Of a stretch of DNA of 64,000 bases, positions 63,202 to 64,000 are shown in pieces. The DNA is from Pyropia yezoensis (taxonomy: Eukaryota; Rhodophyta; Bangiophyceae; Bangiales; Bangiaceae): NCBI GenBank assembly GCA_009829735.1, contig CM020618.1:17159346-17223345 (forward strand), read 5' to 3'. Position numbers and translations under genes: made by a program. Position 1 is the first letter of the stretch, and the number at the start of each line of letters is the position of its first letter. The notes beneath the pieces are model-generated. The model made no database searches. It saw nothing but the letters and a program-made list of their open reading frames with translations, and was not told the origin of the DNA.

Positions 63202-64000
63202 GTTTCCCGTCGGCGCCGCGCCGCCGTCGGACGTTGGTGCCGGCGCCGGCGGCTTCCACGTCGGCGCCGCGCCGCCGTCGGACGCTGGCAGCGGCGGCGG
63301 CGGCGGCGTCGGCGGCGGCGGCGGTTCCCCCGTCGGCGGCGGTTCCCCCGTCGGCGCCGCGCCACCGTCGGGCGTTGGCAGCGGCGGCGGCGGCGGTTTC
63401 CCCGGCGGCGCCGCGCCGCCGTCCTTTGTTGGCAGCGGTGGTGGTGGCGGTGGCTTCTTCCGTGCCGGTGCGCCACCGTCGGATGTTGGCACCAGCGGCG
63501 GTGGCGGCGGCGGCGGCGGCGGTGGCGGCAGCGGCGGCGGTAGCGGCGGCGGCTTCCCCATTGGCGGCGCGCCGTCGTCTGACGTTGGCAGCGGCGGTTG
63601 CGGCGGCAGCGGCGGCGGCGGCGGTGGGGGTGGCGGCGGCGGGGGTGGCGGCGGCTGCCCCGTCGGCGGCGCGCCGCCGTCGGACGTTGGCGGCGGGGGC
63701 GGCGGCAGCGGCGGCGGCAGCGGCGGCGGCGGAGGGGCGGCCGTGGCGCGGCTTGCCTCTCCGCCACTGGCGGCCGCCGCGGCCGCCGCGGGGAGCCCCG
63801 CCCCCCGCGGCGGGGTGGCCGTCGGCGGCGCCGCCGGGGGCGGGTGGGGGTCCCCCCTGTCGCCGTCGGCTGGGAGCGGCGGCCCCTGCGACGGGGGGGT
63901 GGTCCACGGCGGCCCCGCGGGGGGCGGTGGCGGTGGCGCGCGCGGGGCCGCCCCTGCCGCCGCCGGCGGGGCGTCGCCCCCCCCCGACGGGGCGGTTGTC
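62741..64000 (+). CDS. Gly-rich repetitive ORF, partial, strand uncertain
   Basis: A plus-strand frame is open from about 62750 to the window end. It encodes GGGGFPGGAGFPGGGGFPSG-type repeats, then longer units with the motif VGAAPPSD (GAGAGGFHVGAAPPSDAGSG, GGFPVGAAPPSDVGAG) separated by poly-Gly spacers, with some units 51 bp apart (63068/63119; 63218/63269). It resembles a structural or wall-type Gly-rich protein. No ATG is visible and the minus strand is also open (PPPPPLPTPDGGAAPTGEPP), like a Pro-rich linker, so strand cannot be decided. The end lies outside the window. Confidence 0.35.

Noticed and set aside
1..64000. CRISPR array, tRNA or rRNA genes, bacterial operon structure
   Set aside because: No spaced direct-repeat array of CRISPR type, no cloverleaf or rRNA core sequence was recognised, and the gene content is eukaryotic.

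Overview
This is a very GC-rich nuclear window from a eukaryote. The evidence is eukaryotic gene families (a CMS1-type pre-ribosome factor, a DUF4211 protein, a YHYH/Hint secreted protein), one clear GT-AG intron, a chromodomain Ty3/gypsy retrotransposon, Tc1/mariner and pogo-like DNA transposons, and heavy simple-sequence content (poly-G/poly-C runs, CCG repeats). Intron-poor genes, extreme GC and a Hint module would suit a bangiophyte red alga such as a Porphyra/Pyropia relative. That is inference; other GC-rich protists or algae are possible. No rRNA, tRNA or CRISPR was recognised.

Layout. 1-5.7 kb: a partial minus-strand gene, a divergent CMS1-family gene (+), and a convergent low-complexity gene (-) whose frame is broken at poly-G runs. 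5.69-13.78 kb: two abutting foldback structures, a 5.4-kb near-perfect palindrome (2.44-kb arms, 490-bp spacer) and a 2.7-kb element with long inverted ends. 13.8-17.7 kb: CCG-rich sequence open on both strands, not resolvable by eye. 18.1-20.8 kb: a Crinkler/RHS-like (CR) P-loop NTPase plus nuclease-like protein. 22.0-29.5 kb: a complete chromodomain Ty3/gypsy element with matching 710-bp LTRs, a very short gag and a possible -1 frameshift signal, inserted in a dispersed repeat that recurs inverted at 30.7-30.9 kb. 31.1-37.7 kb: three neighbouring genes that look secreted (Cys-rich; ankyrin repeats with an in-frame TAG; YHYH+Hint), with a dimer of 229-bp MITEs between the last two. 37.8-40.4 kb: a DUF4211 gene with one phase-0 intron. 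41.5 kb: an orphan Hint C-terminal half on the opposite strand. 43.0-43.4 kb: a small single-membrane-span protein. 44.5-59.4 kb: a transposon graveyard, with a DDE transposase apparently split by a 10-kb nest of decayed retroelements and inverted LTR-like repeats, then a pogo-like transposase pseudogene. 60.85-61.7 kb: a Tc1/mariner relic with intact TIRs. 62.7-64 kb: a Gly-rich repeat ORF running off the end.

The host genes do not form an operon or an obvious pathway; the window is single genes set in repeat and transposon DNA. Several coding frames change at homopolymer runs, so sequencing error at G/C runs must be separated from real decay before those loci are called pseudogenes.
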